The notes beneath the pieces are model-generated. The model was not told where the DNA came from. It worked only from the letters and a program-made list of their open reading frames with translations, and searched no databases. A DNA stretch of 18,103 nucleotides from JACQNR01 sp049515175. GTDB lineage: Bacteria; Acidobacteriota; Terriglobia; UBA7540. The stretch is from positions 1 to 18,103 of the forward strand of contig JBEKUI010000067.1 of NCBI GenBank assembly GCA_049515175.1, given 5' to 3'. Both the position numbers and the translations under genes were made by a program. Below, in pieces: positions 6,914-14,407 of the stretch (position 1 is the stretch's first letter; every line of letters begins with the position of its first letter).

Positions 6914-7864
6914 ATGAAACCTCGACCTCTATCGATCTCCCCGGCTGTGAAATCAGTGCTTCTCTTCATGACGCTGACGCTTGTTTTCTCGATGCCGGCT
7001 TGGGCGGCGTCCAAGATGAAGATAGTGACGTCAACGACGGACCTGGCAGAGTTTGCTTCGCAGGTGGGGGGCGACCGCGTGGAGGTGGAATCCATTGCGC
7101 GCGGCTATCAGGACCCGCATTTTGTCGAAGCCAAGCCGAGCTTTCTGCTTAAGCTGCGCCGCGCCGACCTGCTCATTGGGGTGGGTTTGCAGCTGGAGAT
7201 CGGATGGCTGCCGCCGCTCATTACCCAATGCGGCAATCCCAACGTGCAAGTGAGCGCCCGCGGCTACCTCGACGCCTCGCAGTTTGCTGAAGTCCTGGAG
7301 ATTCCGACCACGGCGGTCACGCGCGCCATGGGCGACGTTCACCCGTTTGGGAATCCCCACTACTGGCTCGATCCCGAGAACGGGCGACGCATCGCGCAGG
7401 GGATTGAGAAGAAGCTGGCGGAGATGCAGCCCCAGGATACTGCCTATTTTGAGCAGCGCCTCCAGGACTTCAACCAGCGGCTGACCGAGGCCGAGAAGCG
7501 CTGGGACGCGCAGATGCAGCCCTATCGCGGGCGTAAAGTGATCACTTACCACCGTTCCTGGCCAAATTTCCTGAAACGCTTTGGCCTCATTTCCGCCGGT
7601 GAGATTGAGCCCCGGCCGGGAATTCCACCCAGTCCCAGCCACACCGTGGAGTTGATCCAACTGATGAGGCGCGAGAACATCAAAGTGATCCTGGTGGAGC
7701 CTTACTTTGACTTGAAAACCCCCGACTCCATCGCGCGCGAAACCGGCGCCCAGGTGGTCGTGATGCTCCCTTCGGTGGGTGGCGAAAAAGAAGTCACCGA
7801 CTATTTCAAGCTTTTCGATTACGATATCAACTTGGTCGCGCGGGCATTCCAAGCGGCTCGATAA
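6914..7864 (+). CDS. znuA: Metal ABC transporter substrate-binding protein (ZnuA/TroA family)
   Basis: A 316-residue periplasmic binding protein of the cluster-9 (zinc/manganese) family. The signal peptide ends near AWAA (29-32). Candidate metal ligands are H69 (QDPHF), H143 or H149 (DVHPFGNPHYWLDP) and H213 (TYHRSWPNF). Three histidines favour zinc over manganese. The usual fourth ligand, an Asp in the last strand, seems absent: the matching segment reads VVVMLPSVGG (281-290). E262 or D266 might substitute. The His/Asp-rich loop of many ZnuA proteins is also missing. AGGAG overlaps the stop of the porin gene and the gap is only eight nt, so translation is probably coupled. The permease follows after 17 nt. 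Family assignment is firm; the metal is inferred. Confidence 0.9.
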   Translation: MKPRPLSISPAVKSVLLFMTLTLVFSMPAWAASKMKIVTSTTDLAEFASQVGGDRVEVESIARGYQDPHFVEAKPSFLLKLRRADLLIGVGLQLEIGWLPPLITQCGNPNVQVSARGYLDASQFAEVLEIPTTAVTRAMGDVHPFGNPHYWLDPENGRRIAQGIEKKLAEMQPQDTAYFEQRLQDFNQRLTEAEKRWDAQMQPYRGRKVITYHRSWPNFLKRFGLISAGEIEPRPGIPPSPSHTVELIQLMRRENIKVILVEPYFDLKTPDSIARETGAQVVVMLPSVGGEKEVTDYFKLFDYDINLVARAFQAAR

Positions 7865-7881
7865 ATCTTTTGGGAGGATGA

Positions 7882-8763
7882 ATGGACGTTCTGCCATTTC
7901 TTCTTGCGCCTTTCGTTGCCAGTCTGATTTTGACCGGCATTCACGCCTATCTGGGTGTCCACGTCGTCGAGCGCGGAGTCATATTCGTGGATCTGGCACT
8001 TGCTCAGATCGCGGCCCTCGGGGCGACGGTGGCCGTGGTCTTTGGAATGGATCCCCATGCCGGAGGCGCGTACTGGCTCAGCTTGGGATTCACCTTCCTT
8101 GGCGCGGCCCTCTTTGCCTTGGCGCGCATGCGCCGTACCCACATTCCGCAGGAAGCCTTCATCGGAATTGCCTACGCAGTGGCCTCCGCGGGCGCCATCC
8201 TGGCCATGAGCAAAGCGACCGGGGAAACTGAACACCTCAAGGACATGCTGGTGGGCAATATTCTGGCAGTGTCCTGGCACGAAGTGGAACGCACGGCGCT
8301 GCTCTATGGGGCGATCGGAGCGTTCCACTACATCTTCCGTAAGAATTTCCTTCTGATCTCCATGAATCCCAAGGGCGCGGAAGCCCGGGGAATCTCGCTG
8401 CGGTTCTGGGATTTTCTTTTCTATGCGTCCTTCGGATTCGTGGTGACCTCTTCGGTGGCGATTGCGGGCGTGCTGCTCGTTTTCTGCTATCTCATTGTTC
8501 CTTCCGTGGGCGCGATGCTTTTTGCGGACCGCATCGGGCCGCGGCTGGCGATTGGCTGGACGATGGGAACGCTGGTTTCGGCGTTGGGCGTGTATCTCTC
8601 GGTCGTGCTCGATTTCCCCACAGGAGCTACGATTGTCTGTACCTTCGGCGCGGTGCTGGTCGCGATGTTCCTCATTCACGTTTTCATTCACCACAACCAC
8701 AAAGCCGAAGGGTCCACGGTTACAGAGCCTGCGATCGCGCAACAAGGCCGCGGCGAGCGATGA
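7882..8763 (+). CDS. znuB: Metal ABC transporter permease (ZnuB family)
   Basis: A 293-residue inner-membrane protein with about eight hydrophobic helices, of the ABC-3 permease family that partners ZnuA-like binding proteins. The family features are an early helix with GVHVVERGVIFVDLALAQIAA-type text (25-45), the GNIL segment (144-147), and the late conserved stretch AGVLLVFCYLIVPS (about 195-208). The C-terminal tail after the last helix is His-rich (HVFIHHNHK, around 271-279) and faces one side of the membrane, where it could bind metal. GGGAGG lies four nt before the ATG. No ATPase gene (znuC) follows: the next gene is a thiol oxidoreductase with its own promoter, so the ATPase must lie elsewhere or be shared. 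Confidence 0.92.
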   Translation: MDVLPFLLAPFVASLILTGIHAYLGVHVVERGVIFVDLALAQIAALGATVAVVFGMDPHAGGAYWLSLGFTFLGAALFALARMRRTHIPQEAFIGIAYAVASAGAILAMSKATGETEHLKDMLVGNILAVSWHEVERTALLYGAIGAFHYIFRKNFLLISMNPKGAEARGISLRFWDFLFYASFGFVVTSSVAIAGVLLVFCYLIVPSVGAMLFADRIGPRLAIGWTMGTLVSALGVYLSVVLDFPTGATIVCTFGAVLVAMFLIHVFIHHNHKAEGSTVTEPAIAQQGRGER

Positions 8764-8825
8764 GTGGCCTCGATGCGGTAGCTGGGAGCAGTCAGGCGGG
8801 AAGGCTGGCAGGATCTGATCGGAAA

Positions 8826-8855
8826 TTGATTTTTTCGCGAGGCGTCAGCTACAAT
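8826..8855 (+). promoter_or_regulatory. Sigma70-type promoter for the Dsb-like gene
   Basis: TTGATT (8826-8831), an 18-bp spacer and TACAAT (8850-8855) match the housekeeping consensus. Transcription would begin near 8862, leaving a leader of about 55 nt with GGGAG (8900-8904) before the start at 8917. This suggests the gene is transcribed independently of the znu genes. Confidence 0.55.
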
Positions 8856-8916
8856 CGAACAAGGTCGAGGTGACGGGTCGGGGCGGGCTGATCTCAAAAG
8901 GGAGCGATTCGATTTG

Positions 8917-10026
8917 ATGCCAAGGACAAGAAATGTGATGGGCCCGATTGTAGCGGGAATCCTGCTTGCGGCTGGAACCCTGATCGTGGCGCAGAATACT
9001 CAGAAGGTTGCCTCGCCCGCCAGTGAACCGGCGGCGCGGGAGAAGATTATCCGGTTCGTTCGTTTCCGTTTCGGTGTCCCCGACAACGTCACGATCACCG
9101 CTGACCCGCTGAAGCCGTCGATCCATCCCTCTTTTCTCCAGACCACGGTCGTCACAGACGCCGGCAAGGACAAACACAACAACACGGTGCTGGTTACCAA
9201 GGATTATCGCCTGCTGATTATCGGAAGTTTGTACAACGTGACCGGAGATCCGCAGGGCGAAATGGTTCAGCATCTGCGCGAGCAGTTCAAGATTCCTGCC
9301 TCGACCAACGTGTCGGCCGCTCCCTTCAAGCCTTCGGCGTATCCAGGCTTGCTGGCGACGAAGGTAACCGTCGGGGATGGCCCGCAATCGCAATCGCAGG
9401 ACTTCTTCATGACCAAGGATAGCCGCTGCCTGGTTGTGGGAACGATTTTTAACATGACCGTCGATCCGCGCCAGGTTGCGCTGCACACGATCAATACCGC
9501 CAATGGCCCAACTACGGGCCCGATTACGGCGCCCGTTACCATCGTGGAGTACGCTGATTTGCAGTGTCCCTCCTGCGTGCGCATGCACGAGTTTCTGGAA
9601 AACGACGTACTCCACCGATACGGTGATAAGGTCCGTATCGTTTACAAGGAATTCCCCCTCGCTACCATACACGACTGGACGCTGACGGCGACGATCGCCA
9701 ATCAGTGCGTCTACCAGATTGATCCGCCAGCGTACGTGCCGTTTCGGACCATGGTTTTTAAGAACCAGACCAGCCTCAATCCCGCCAACGTCCGCGATAC
9801 GGTGATCAGCTACGGGGAGCAGGTGGGTGTTGACCGGCTGCGTCTGGCGGCGTGCATTGACTCCAAGACTCCTTTGCCACGGATCGAAGAAAGCTTCAAG
9901 GAAGGTCAGGCCGTGGGAGTGCAGAGTACGCCCACGTCATTTATCAACGGCCGGATGATTGTGGGGTTGCCCACGACCGACACCTATTTCAAGGCCATCG
10001 ATGAAGCTTTAAGCGGCAGCAAATAG
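8917..10026 (+). CDS. Exported DsbA-like thiol oxidoreductase with two DsbC-N-like repeats
   Basis: A 369-residue protein with an N-terminal signal peptide or anchor (about 8-25). Two tandem repeats follow (about 42-111 and 117-184). Each reads roughly as a short helix, x-P-x-x-x-x-V, a KPS-x-x-PG/S segment, strands, TKD-R-L-(I/V)-(I/V)-G-(S/T)-(L/I)-(Y/F)-N-(V/M)-T-x-DP. This layout resembles the DsbC/DsbG N-terminal dimerisation domain. The C-terminal thioredoxin-fold domain (about 200-365) has the active site C217-P-S-C220 and the cis-proline loop STPTSFING with P339, as in DsbA-type Thioredoxin_4 proteins. C264 and C313 may form a structural pair. It probably oxidises or isomerises disulfides in exported proteins. 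A TTG at 8914 directly precedes the ATG and could also serve as start. The exact role (oxidase or isomerase) is open. Confidence 0.82.
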   Translation: MPRTRNVMGPIVAGILLAAGTLIVAQNTQKVASPASEPAAREKIIRFVRFRFGVPDNVTITADPLKPSIHPSFLQTTVVTDAGKDKHNNTVLVTKDYRLLIIGSLYNVTGDPQGEMVQHLREQFKIPASTNVSAAPFKPSAYPGLLATKVTVGDGPQSQSQDFFMTKDSRCLVVGTIFNMTVDPRQVALHTINTANGPTTGPITAPVTIVEYADLQCPSCVRMHEFLENDVLHRYGDKVRIVYKEFPLATIHDWTLTATIANQCVYQIDPPAYVPFRTMVFKNQTSLNPANVRDTVISYGEQVGVDRLRLAACIDSKTPLPRIEESFKEGQAVGVQSTPTSFINGRMIVGLPTTDTYFKAIDEALSGSK

Positions 10027-10065
10027 GCTGCCCCCCAGTATCCTGTTCCCTCAATCCCCGCCCAA

Positions 10066-10079
10066 GCGCACCTCTGCGC
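10066..10079. other. Small hairpin between convergent genes
   Basis: GCGCA (10066-10070), loop CCTC, TGCGC (10075-10079) lies in the 86-bp gap between the ends of the Dsb-like gene (+) and the MFS gene (-). It could act as a weak bidirectional transcript end, but there is no T-run. Confidence 0.3.
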
Positions 10080-10112
10080 CGGTCCCGCTGCGGATCAGTG
10101 CTGCGTGGATGT

Positions 10113-11435
10113 TCAGCTCCGGTCTTTCTCTTGAGGTTCTTTGTTCCCGCTTGTGGGCGGGGGTGCCGGCGGCAGCAACGATCCCTGCAGGTACGGAGAA
10201 ACGACGAGAAGGATCAGGAAGTAGGCGAGACAAACTGCGCCTCCCAAAGTGAGCGCTGTCCGAACTCCCAGCGCCTCTGCCACAGCCCCGGCCTGAAGGC
10301 TTCCCAGCGGCGACAGTCCAATCACCGCCAGCGTGTACATGCTCATGATTCTCCCGCGGTATTCGGGTGGACTAATAAATTGCAGCGTGCTGTTGGTGAG
10401 CGCAAGAGCCCCCACCATCGTGGCTCCCAGCAGAATGAGGAGGGAAAACGCTGCCAGGAACGTTGTGGCTCGGCCCAGGAAGATCAGGCCCAGTGAGAAA
10501 GCCGCTGCGCAGCCCAGAATGAAGGCCCGACGGTGCCGGATATGGGCCTGAGCCGCCAGGGTCAGGGCGGAAATCACCGCGCCGATTCCGGCGCCGGCCA
10601 TCAAGTATCCGAGTCCGGAAGGCCCCAAATGCAGCAAGTCGCGGGCGAAGACAGGCATCAGAACCACGAAGGGAAGTCCCAGCAGGCTCAGGGCTGCCGG
10701 CACGGAGAGGAGCAGAATAACGTCACGGTTCCGCGCCACGAAACGCAGTCCCTCAACCATGGATTCCCACACTGAGGGCCCCTCTTCCCGGGTATGGGGC
10801 GGGAGTTTGATCGCCAGCAGCGCGATGATCAGCGCCAGGAAGCTCACCGAGTTCAGGTAAAAGCATCCCGCCGAACCCAGCGATCCGAGCGCCAGGCCGG
10901 CGAGTGTCGGCCCAATGGCACGCGACATGTTGAATTGCGCTGAGTTAAGGGCCACAGCGTTGGTGAGGTCCTCACGCCGGACGAGGTCTGGCACGATGGC
11001 CTGATAGGCGGGGTTGTTGAGCGCGGACGCGAATCCCGTGAGGAAACTGATGGCCATGATTTCCTGGATCGTGATGACCCGGAAGGAAGTCAGAATGGCG
11101 AGCGCCAGCGCCAGTAGCATCATGAGGGTCTGGGTTACGATCATCAATTTGCGGCGGTTGAGTCGGTCGGCGATGGCGCCCCCGGGCAGGGAAAAGACTA
11201 ACGAGGGGGCGGTCCCCAGAAAACCGTTGAGGCCCAGCAGGAACGGCGAGTTCGTCAGTTCCAGCACCAGCCAGCCCAGCGCCAGGTTCTGCATCCAGGT
11301 GCCGATGTTCGAGAGGAAGTTTCCTGACCAGAAGAAGGCGTAGTCGCGATGGCGGAGCGAGCGGAACATGCTCGCAAACGGCCCGAGATCGGGGGCCGGC
11401 TCAAGCGTTACCGGAGTGGGTTGATGGGTCGGCAT
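10113..11435 (-). CDS. MFS transporter, MFS_3 / EntS-like family
   Basis: A 440-residue inner-membrane protein with about twelve hydrophobic helices (24-415) and charged tails. The opening SLRHRDYAFFWSGNFLSNIGTWMQ (about 26-49) and the motif A loop GGAIADRLNRRKLMI (about 85-99) are characteristic of the MFS_3 branch, which includes the enterobactin exporter EntS and macrolide-efflux-like proteins. A second family block, YRGRIMSMYTLA, is near 364-375. It most likely exports a small molecule by proton antiport; the substrate is unknown. The C-terminus ends in a Pro-rich and charged tail. The start ATG has a GAGGCGG purine run directly upstream. It is divergent from the Spy-like gene and convergent with the Dsb-like gene, so it stands alone. 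Confidence 0.88.
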   Translation of the reverse strand: MPTHQPTPVTLEPAPDLGPFASMFRSLRHRDYAFFWSGNFLSNIGTWMQNLALGWLVLELTNSPFLLGLNGFLGTAPSLVFSLPGGAIADRLNRRKLMIVTQTLMMLLALALAILTSFRVITIQEIMAISFLTGFASALNNPAYQAIVPDLVRREDLTNAVALNSAQFNMSRAIGPTLAGLALGSLGSAGCFYLNSVSFLALIIALLAIKLPPHTREEGPSVWESMVEGLRFVARNRDVILLLSVPAALSLLGLPFVVLMPVFARDLLHLGPSGLGYLMAGAGIGAVISALTLAAQAHIRHRRAFILGCAAAFSLGLIFLGRATTFLAAFSLLILLGATMVGALALTNSTLQFISPPEYRGRIMSMYTLAVIGLSPLGSLQAGAVAEALGVRTALTLGGAVCLAYFLILLVVSPYLQGSLLPPAPPPTSGNKEPQEKDRS

Positions 11436-11469
11436 TCCGCCTCGTGACCCGCGCTCTGCGGGCGCATCT

Positions 11470-11475
11470 ATTATA
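11470..11475 (-). promoter_or_regulatory. Candidate -10 box for the MFS gene
   Basis: On the minus strand this reads TATAAT, about 35 nt upstream of the MFS start codon. No good -35 hexamer was found at 16-18 bp, so the call rests on the -10 box and position only. Confidence 0.35.
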
Positions 11476-11572
11476 GTGGAGACAGTTTCACGACAGACAC
11501 CATCTGTAACCCCACGGCAGATTTCTTCGTCTCTACTAAATGAACGAAGAAACCGGCGAGGAGGACATGGTG

Positions 11573-12130
11573 ATGAGCCGTTGGAGGATAGGACTAACGA
11601 TTGCCGTTGCGATACTGAGTATTTCCGCTCTGGGCAGAACTCAAGAGCGTAGAGATGGAGATTGGGGGCGCGGCCCGGGCCGTGGGCCAGGGCTCGACAT
11701 GGGTTCCAGGATGCTCGCCATGCTGGAGAGCGAGCGCTTCAAGGCGGAGTTAAACCTGACCGACCAGCAGGCGGCCCGGCTGCATCAGATCGTTCTCGAG
11801 GGTGAGAAAGCCACTGTTAAGGCACGAGCCGACCTGCGCGTCCGAGGTTTGGAACTGCGCGAACTTCTTCGCGCCGACCAGCCGGAGCGCGAAGCCGTGA
11901 CGAAAAAGGTGCAGGAGATTTCTGAGGTGCGCGGGCAGATGATGCGCCAGCACGTCGAGTCCCTATTGGCTGCTAAGAGCGTCCTCACGCCGGAACAGCA
12001 GCAGAAATTTCGCTCCCTGAGAGCCGGCCGCGCCCGCCGCGGCGGCCGGATGGGAAATCGCGGGCCGGGGTTCGGTCGCGGGTCGGGGCCATCCCAACCG
12101 GCTGAACCGCCCGCACCGCCTTCTCAGTGA
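11573..12130 (+). CDS. Spy/CpxP-like periplasmic chaperone or metal-sensor family protein
   Basis: A 185-residue exported protein with an N-terminal hydrophobic signal (about 5-22). The family's paired LTxxQ motifs are at 62-66 (LTDQQ) and 138-142 (LTPEQ), separated by long charged helices. In Spy and CpxP such helices form a cradle-shaped dimer that shields unfolded periplasmic proteins; related members (CnrX/ZraP type) bind metal. No clustered His/Met/Cys metal site is visible here, so the chaperone role is more likely. Both ends are Arg/Gly-rich (around 26-40 and 152-172), with a Pro-rich C-terminus, which is unusual for Spy. The start at 11573 is set by AGGAGG eight nt upstream; ATGs at 11540 and 11567 are less well spaced. 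Confidence 0.78.
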   Translation: MSRWRIGLTIAVAILSISALGRTQERRDGDWGRGPGRGPGLDMGSRMLAMLESERFKAELNLTDQQAARLHQIVLEGEKATVKARADLRVRGLELRELLRADQPEREAVTKKVQEISEVRGQMMRQHVESLLAAKSVLTPEQQQKFRSLRAGRARRGGRMGNRGPGFGRGSGPSQPAEPPAPPSQ

Positions 12131-12146
12131 AATCGGTGTTTTGACC

Positions 12147-12172
12147 AGGGCGGCGCCTCGGCGCGCCGTCCT
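12147..12172 (+). terminator. Probable transcription terminator of the Spy-like gene
   Basis: AGGGCGGCGC (12147-12156) and GCGCCGTCCT (12163-12172) form a 10-bp stem with one G-U pair and a 6-nt loop, starting 17 nt after the stop codon. Only a short T-containing tail (GATTCCCTTT) follows, so termination may be inefficient or factor-assisted. Confidence 0.5.
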
Positions 12173-12199
12173 GATTCCCTTTCACGGATAGCCGGCCAA

Positions 12200-12266
12200 C
12201 GGTGTGGAGCAGCGGTTTTTCGCCCTTTTCGAGCTCGCAAATGAACGACTCGCCGCTCCAACACCG
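12200..12266. repeat. Imperfect 67-bp inverted repeat upstream of ppiD
   Basis: CGGTGT-GGAGC-A-GCG (12200-12214) pairs with CGC-C-GCTCC-A-ACACCG (12251-12266), with one mismatch and one bulged base, around a 36-nt loop. It lies between the Spy terminator and the ppiD promoter. It could be a REP-like unit or an extended leader or terminator structure; no function is evident. Confidence 0.45.
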
Positions 12267-12296
12267 GACTGATCTGCTACCGCCTCACGCAACGTG

Positions 12297-12326
12297 TTGC
12301 CGCCATTCGCTCCTTCCCCCTATAAT
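12297..12326 (+). promoter_or_regulatory. Sigma70-type promoter for ppiD
   Basis: TTGCCG (12297-12302), an 18-bp spacer and a perfect TATAAT (12321-12326) give a strong housekeeping promoter match. Transcription would begin near 12333, with AAGGAG (12348-12353) and the ATG at 12359 giving a leader of about 26 nt. Confidence 0.65.
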
Positions 12327-12358
12327 AGGAGGGTTTAGCCGTCGGGCAAGGAGTGTGC

Positions 12359-14293
12359 ATGTTCAGGCTGTTTAAGAAGAAACGTGAGTTGGTGAAGAAG
12401 TATCTCCTGATCTTTTTCCTCAGTATCGTCAGCGTTGGTATGATTGTGACCCTGGCCCCCATTTTCCCCGGCGGCGACCGTGGGATGGAGCCCAACGTCC
12501 TGGCGGAGGTCGGCGGGACGCCGATTACTTCCAACGATCTGCAGCGCAACATCCAATCGCGCCTGCGCGGGTCGCCGCTCGGAGATGATCCGCAGATGGT
12601 CTCACGCATGGCGGGCATCGTATTGGACGATATGATCGTGCGCCGCGTCTTGTGGACCCAGGCGAAGAAACTGGGCGTGGGGATCTCTGATCTTGAACTG
12701 CAGCGCGGCTTGCAGACCGCAATCCCCTCCCTTTACCCCGACGGCGTTTTCGTGGGTCTGGACCGATACCGCGACTTCATCTCACAACAGACAGGCATGA
12801 CGGTGCCGCAGTTTGAGGCGCAATTCCGCGAAAGCCTCCTGCAGGAAAAGATGCGCGCTATCATTACCGACGGCGTGCGTGTCACGCCCGCCGAAGTCCG
12901 GGAAGAATTCATCAAACGTAACACCAAGGCTCGAATCGAATACGTTCTGTTCGATCCCAGCCAGTACCTCAAGGCCGTGGAGATTACCCCGGCGGCGCTG
13001 GAAGCGTTCTTCCAAAAGGGTCCCAGCAAGTACAAGGTTCCGGAAACACGCCGGGTGCGCTATGTGCTGATTGATATGGACCGCGTCCGCGCCCAGGTGA
13101 AGCTCAGCGACGCCGACCTGAAGCAGTACTACGGCCAGCACGTGGGCGAGTATCACGTCTCCGACCGCGTCAAGGTGAGCCACATCCTGTTCAAGACAGA
13201 AGGCAAAACCCCCGAAGAGGTTGTGGCGATCGAGAAAAAAGCTCGCGAGGTGCTCGGGCAATTGAAGGCCGGCGGCGATTTCGCGGATTTGGCAAAGAAG
13301 AACTCGGAAGATTCCAGCGCCCCGAACGGTGGCGATCTGGGCTGGATCGTGCGCGGCCAGACGGTCAAGGAATTCGAGACGGCAGCGTTCAGCATGAAGC
13401 CCGGCCAGATCAGCGACCTGATCAAGACGACTTACGGTTTCCACATCATCAAGCTTTTTGACAAACAGACGGCCCATTTGCAGACCTTTGAAGAAGTCAG
13501 GGATCAAATTCGCCAGCAACTGGAGCGCGAACGGCTCTCGGACGCACAGCAGGCGCTGACCACCAGACTCGAGCGGGAGTTCCAGCAGGATCCGAAGAAC
13601 TTCCAGACGATCGCCCAGAAGAACGGATTAGAAATAAAGGAAACGCCGCCCTTCCGGTATAACCAGCCGGTCCCCGACCTCGGCACGAGCGAAGGATTCC
13701 ATAATCTCGCATTCCAGCTTCGCGAGGGCGCGGTGGGCAGTGGAGTCTCCGTGCCCAAGGGCATGGCGATCATCCAGGTCACGCAGGTCGTGCCCGAACA
13801 TCTGCCCCAACTGGAGGAAGTCCGCGCTGTGGTCGAACAGGATTACCGCGCGGCGCAATCCCAGGTGCTGGCGGTACAGAAGGCGGAGCAATTCGCCGCA
13901 AAAGCCAAAGGCGCGGACCTTAAGAAGGCCGCCCAGTCAATGGGCCTCGCGGTAAAGGAGAGCAAAGACTTCAGCCAGCAGGACTACATCGACGGCGTGG
14001 GCTCCGGTTCGCAGCTCCCTTCGGCATTCACCCTGCCCGTGGGGCAGTCGAGCGATGCCCTTGCGGTGGGCGGCAACCGTATCGTTTTTCGCGTTGCGTC
14101 GCGCATCCCCGCAGTGGAAGCGGACCTTCCCACGCAGCAGGAGCAGATTGCCGAGGAAGTGGTGGAACGCAAGCGCAGCCTCGCCTGGGAGCTTTATCAG
14201 CAGAACCTCAAAGGTCAACTCAAGGCTTCCGGCGTGCTCAAGATGAATGAGGCGGCCTTGAAGTCGTTCCTTGCCACCTATCAGCGCTCGTAG
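12359..14293 (+). CDS. ppiD: PpiD-type membrane-anchored peptidyl-prolyl isomerase
   Basis: A 644-residue periplasmic folding factor. After a short basic cytoplasmic end there is one membrane helix (about 15-36). A SurA_N/PpiD N-terminal chaperone region (about 45-265) follows, then a parvulin PPIC domain (about 269-368) with VSHILF, the GGDFADLAKKNSED segment, GGDLGWIVRGQ and YGFHIIKLFD. A C-terminal chaperone-like region runs from about 375 to 640. The single PPIC domain, membrane anchor and length match PpiD (about 620 residues) rather than soluble two-domain SurA. It would assist newly exported proteins at the Sec translocon exit. AAGGAG five nt before ATG 12359 fixes the start; a GTG at 12353 overlaps that site and is unlikely. 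It has its own promoter. In E. coli PpiD the PPIC domain has little isomerase activity, so catalysis here is uncertain. Confidence 0.88.
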   Translation: MFRLFKKKRELVKKYLLIFFLSIVSVGMIVTLAPIFPGGDRGMEPNVLAEVGGTPITSNDLQRNIQSRLRGSPLGDDPQMVSRMAGIVLDDMIVRRVLWTQAKKLGVGISDLELQRGLQTAIPSLYPDGVFVGLDRYRDFISQQTGMTVPQFEAQFRESLLQEKMRAIITDGVRVTPAEVREEFIKRNTKARIEYVLFDPSQYLKAVEITPAALEAFFQKGPSKYKVPETRRVRYVLIDMDRVRAQVKLSDADLKQYYGQHVGEYHVSDRVKVSHILFKTEGKTPEEVVAIEKKAREVLGQLKAGGDFADLAKKNSEDSSAPNGGDLGWIVRGQTVKEFETAAFSMKPGQISDLIKTTYGFHIIKLFDKQTAHLQTFEEVRDQIRQQLERERLSDAQQALTTRLEREFQQDPKNFQTIAQKNGLEIKETPPFRYNQPVPDLGTSEGFHNLAFQLREGAVGSGVSVPKGMAIIQVTQVVPEHLPQLEEVRAVVEQDYRAAQSQVLAVQKAEQFAAKAKGADLKKAAQSMGLAVKESKDFSQQDYIDGVGSGSQLPSAFTLPVGQSSDALAVGGNRIVFRVASRIPAVEADLPTQQEQIAEEVVERKRSLAWELYQQNLKGQLKASGVLKMNEAALKSFLATYQRS

Positions 14294-14303
14294 CGCGAAT
14301 TGT

Positions 14304-14395
14304 GAATAGTGAATGGCGCAGGGTGGATGACGGAAGGATCTATTCAGTCGAAGCTGCAATCGCACCCGTAATTTACCATCCGCCATTCCTTATTC
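14304..14395. repeat. Imperfect 15-bp-arm inverted repeat between ppiD and the GT39 gene
   Basis: GAATAGTGAATGGCG (14304-14318) pairs with CGCCATTCCTTATTC (14381-14395): 13 Watson-Crick pairs, one G-T and one mismatch. The 62-nt interior includes partly complementary GGTGGATG and TTACCATC, so the whole could fold as one long hairpin. It fills nearly all of the 114-bp gap between the two genes. No transposase or direct repeat is evident; a REP- or MITE-like unit is the likeliest reading. Confidence 0.5.
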
Positions 14396-14407
14396 CCGGC
14401 CACTGTC

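Noticed and set aside
12782..13519. 245-residue minus-strand open frame inside ppiD
   Set aside because: It is antisense to a well-supported PpiD domain protein and shows no recognisable motif; long antisense frames are common at this GC content.
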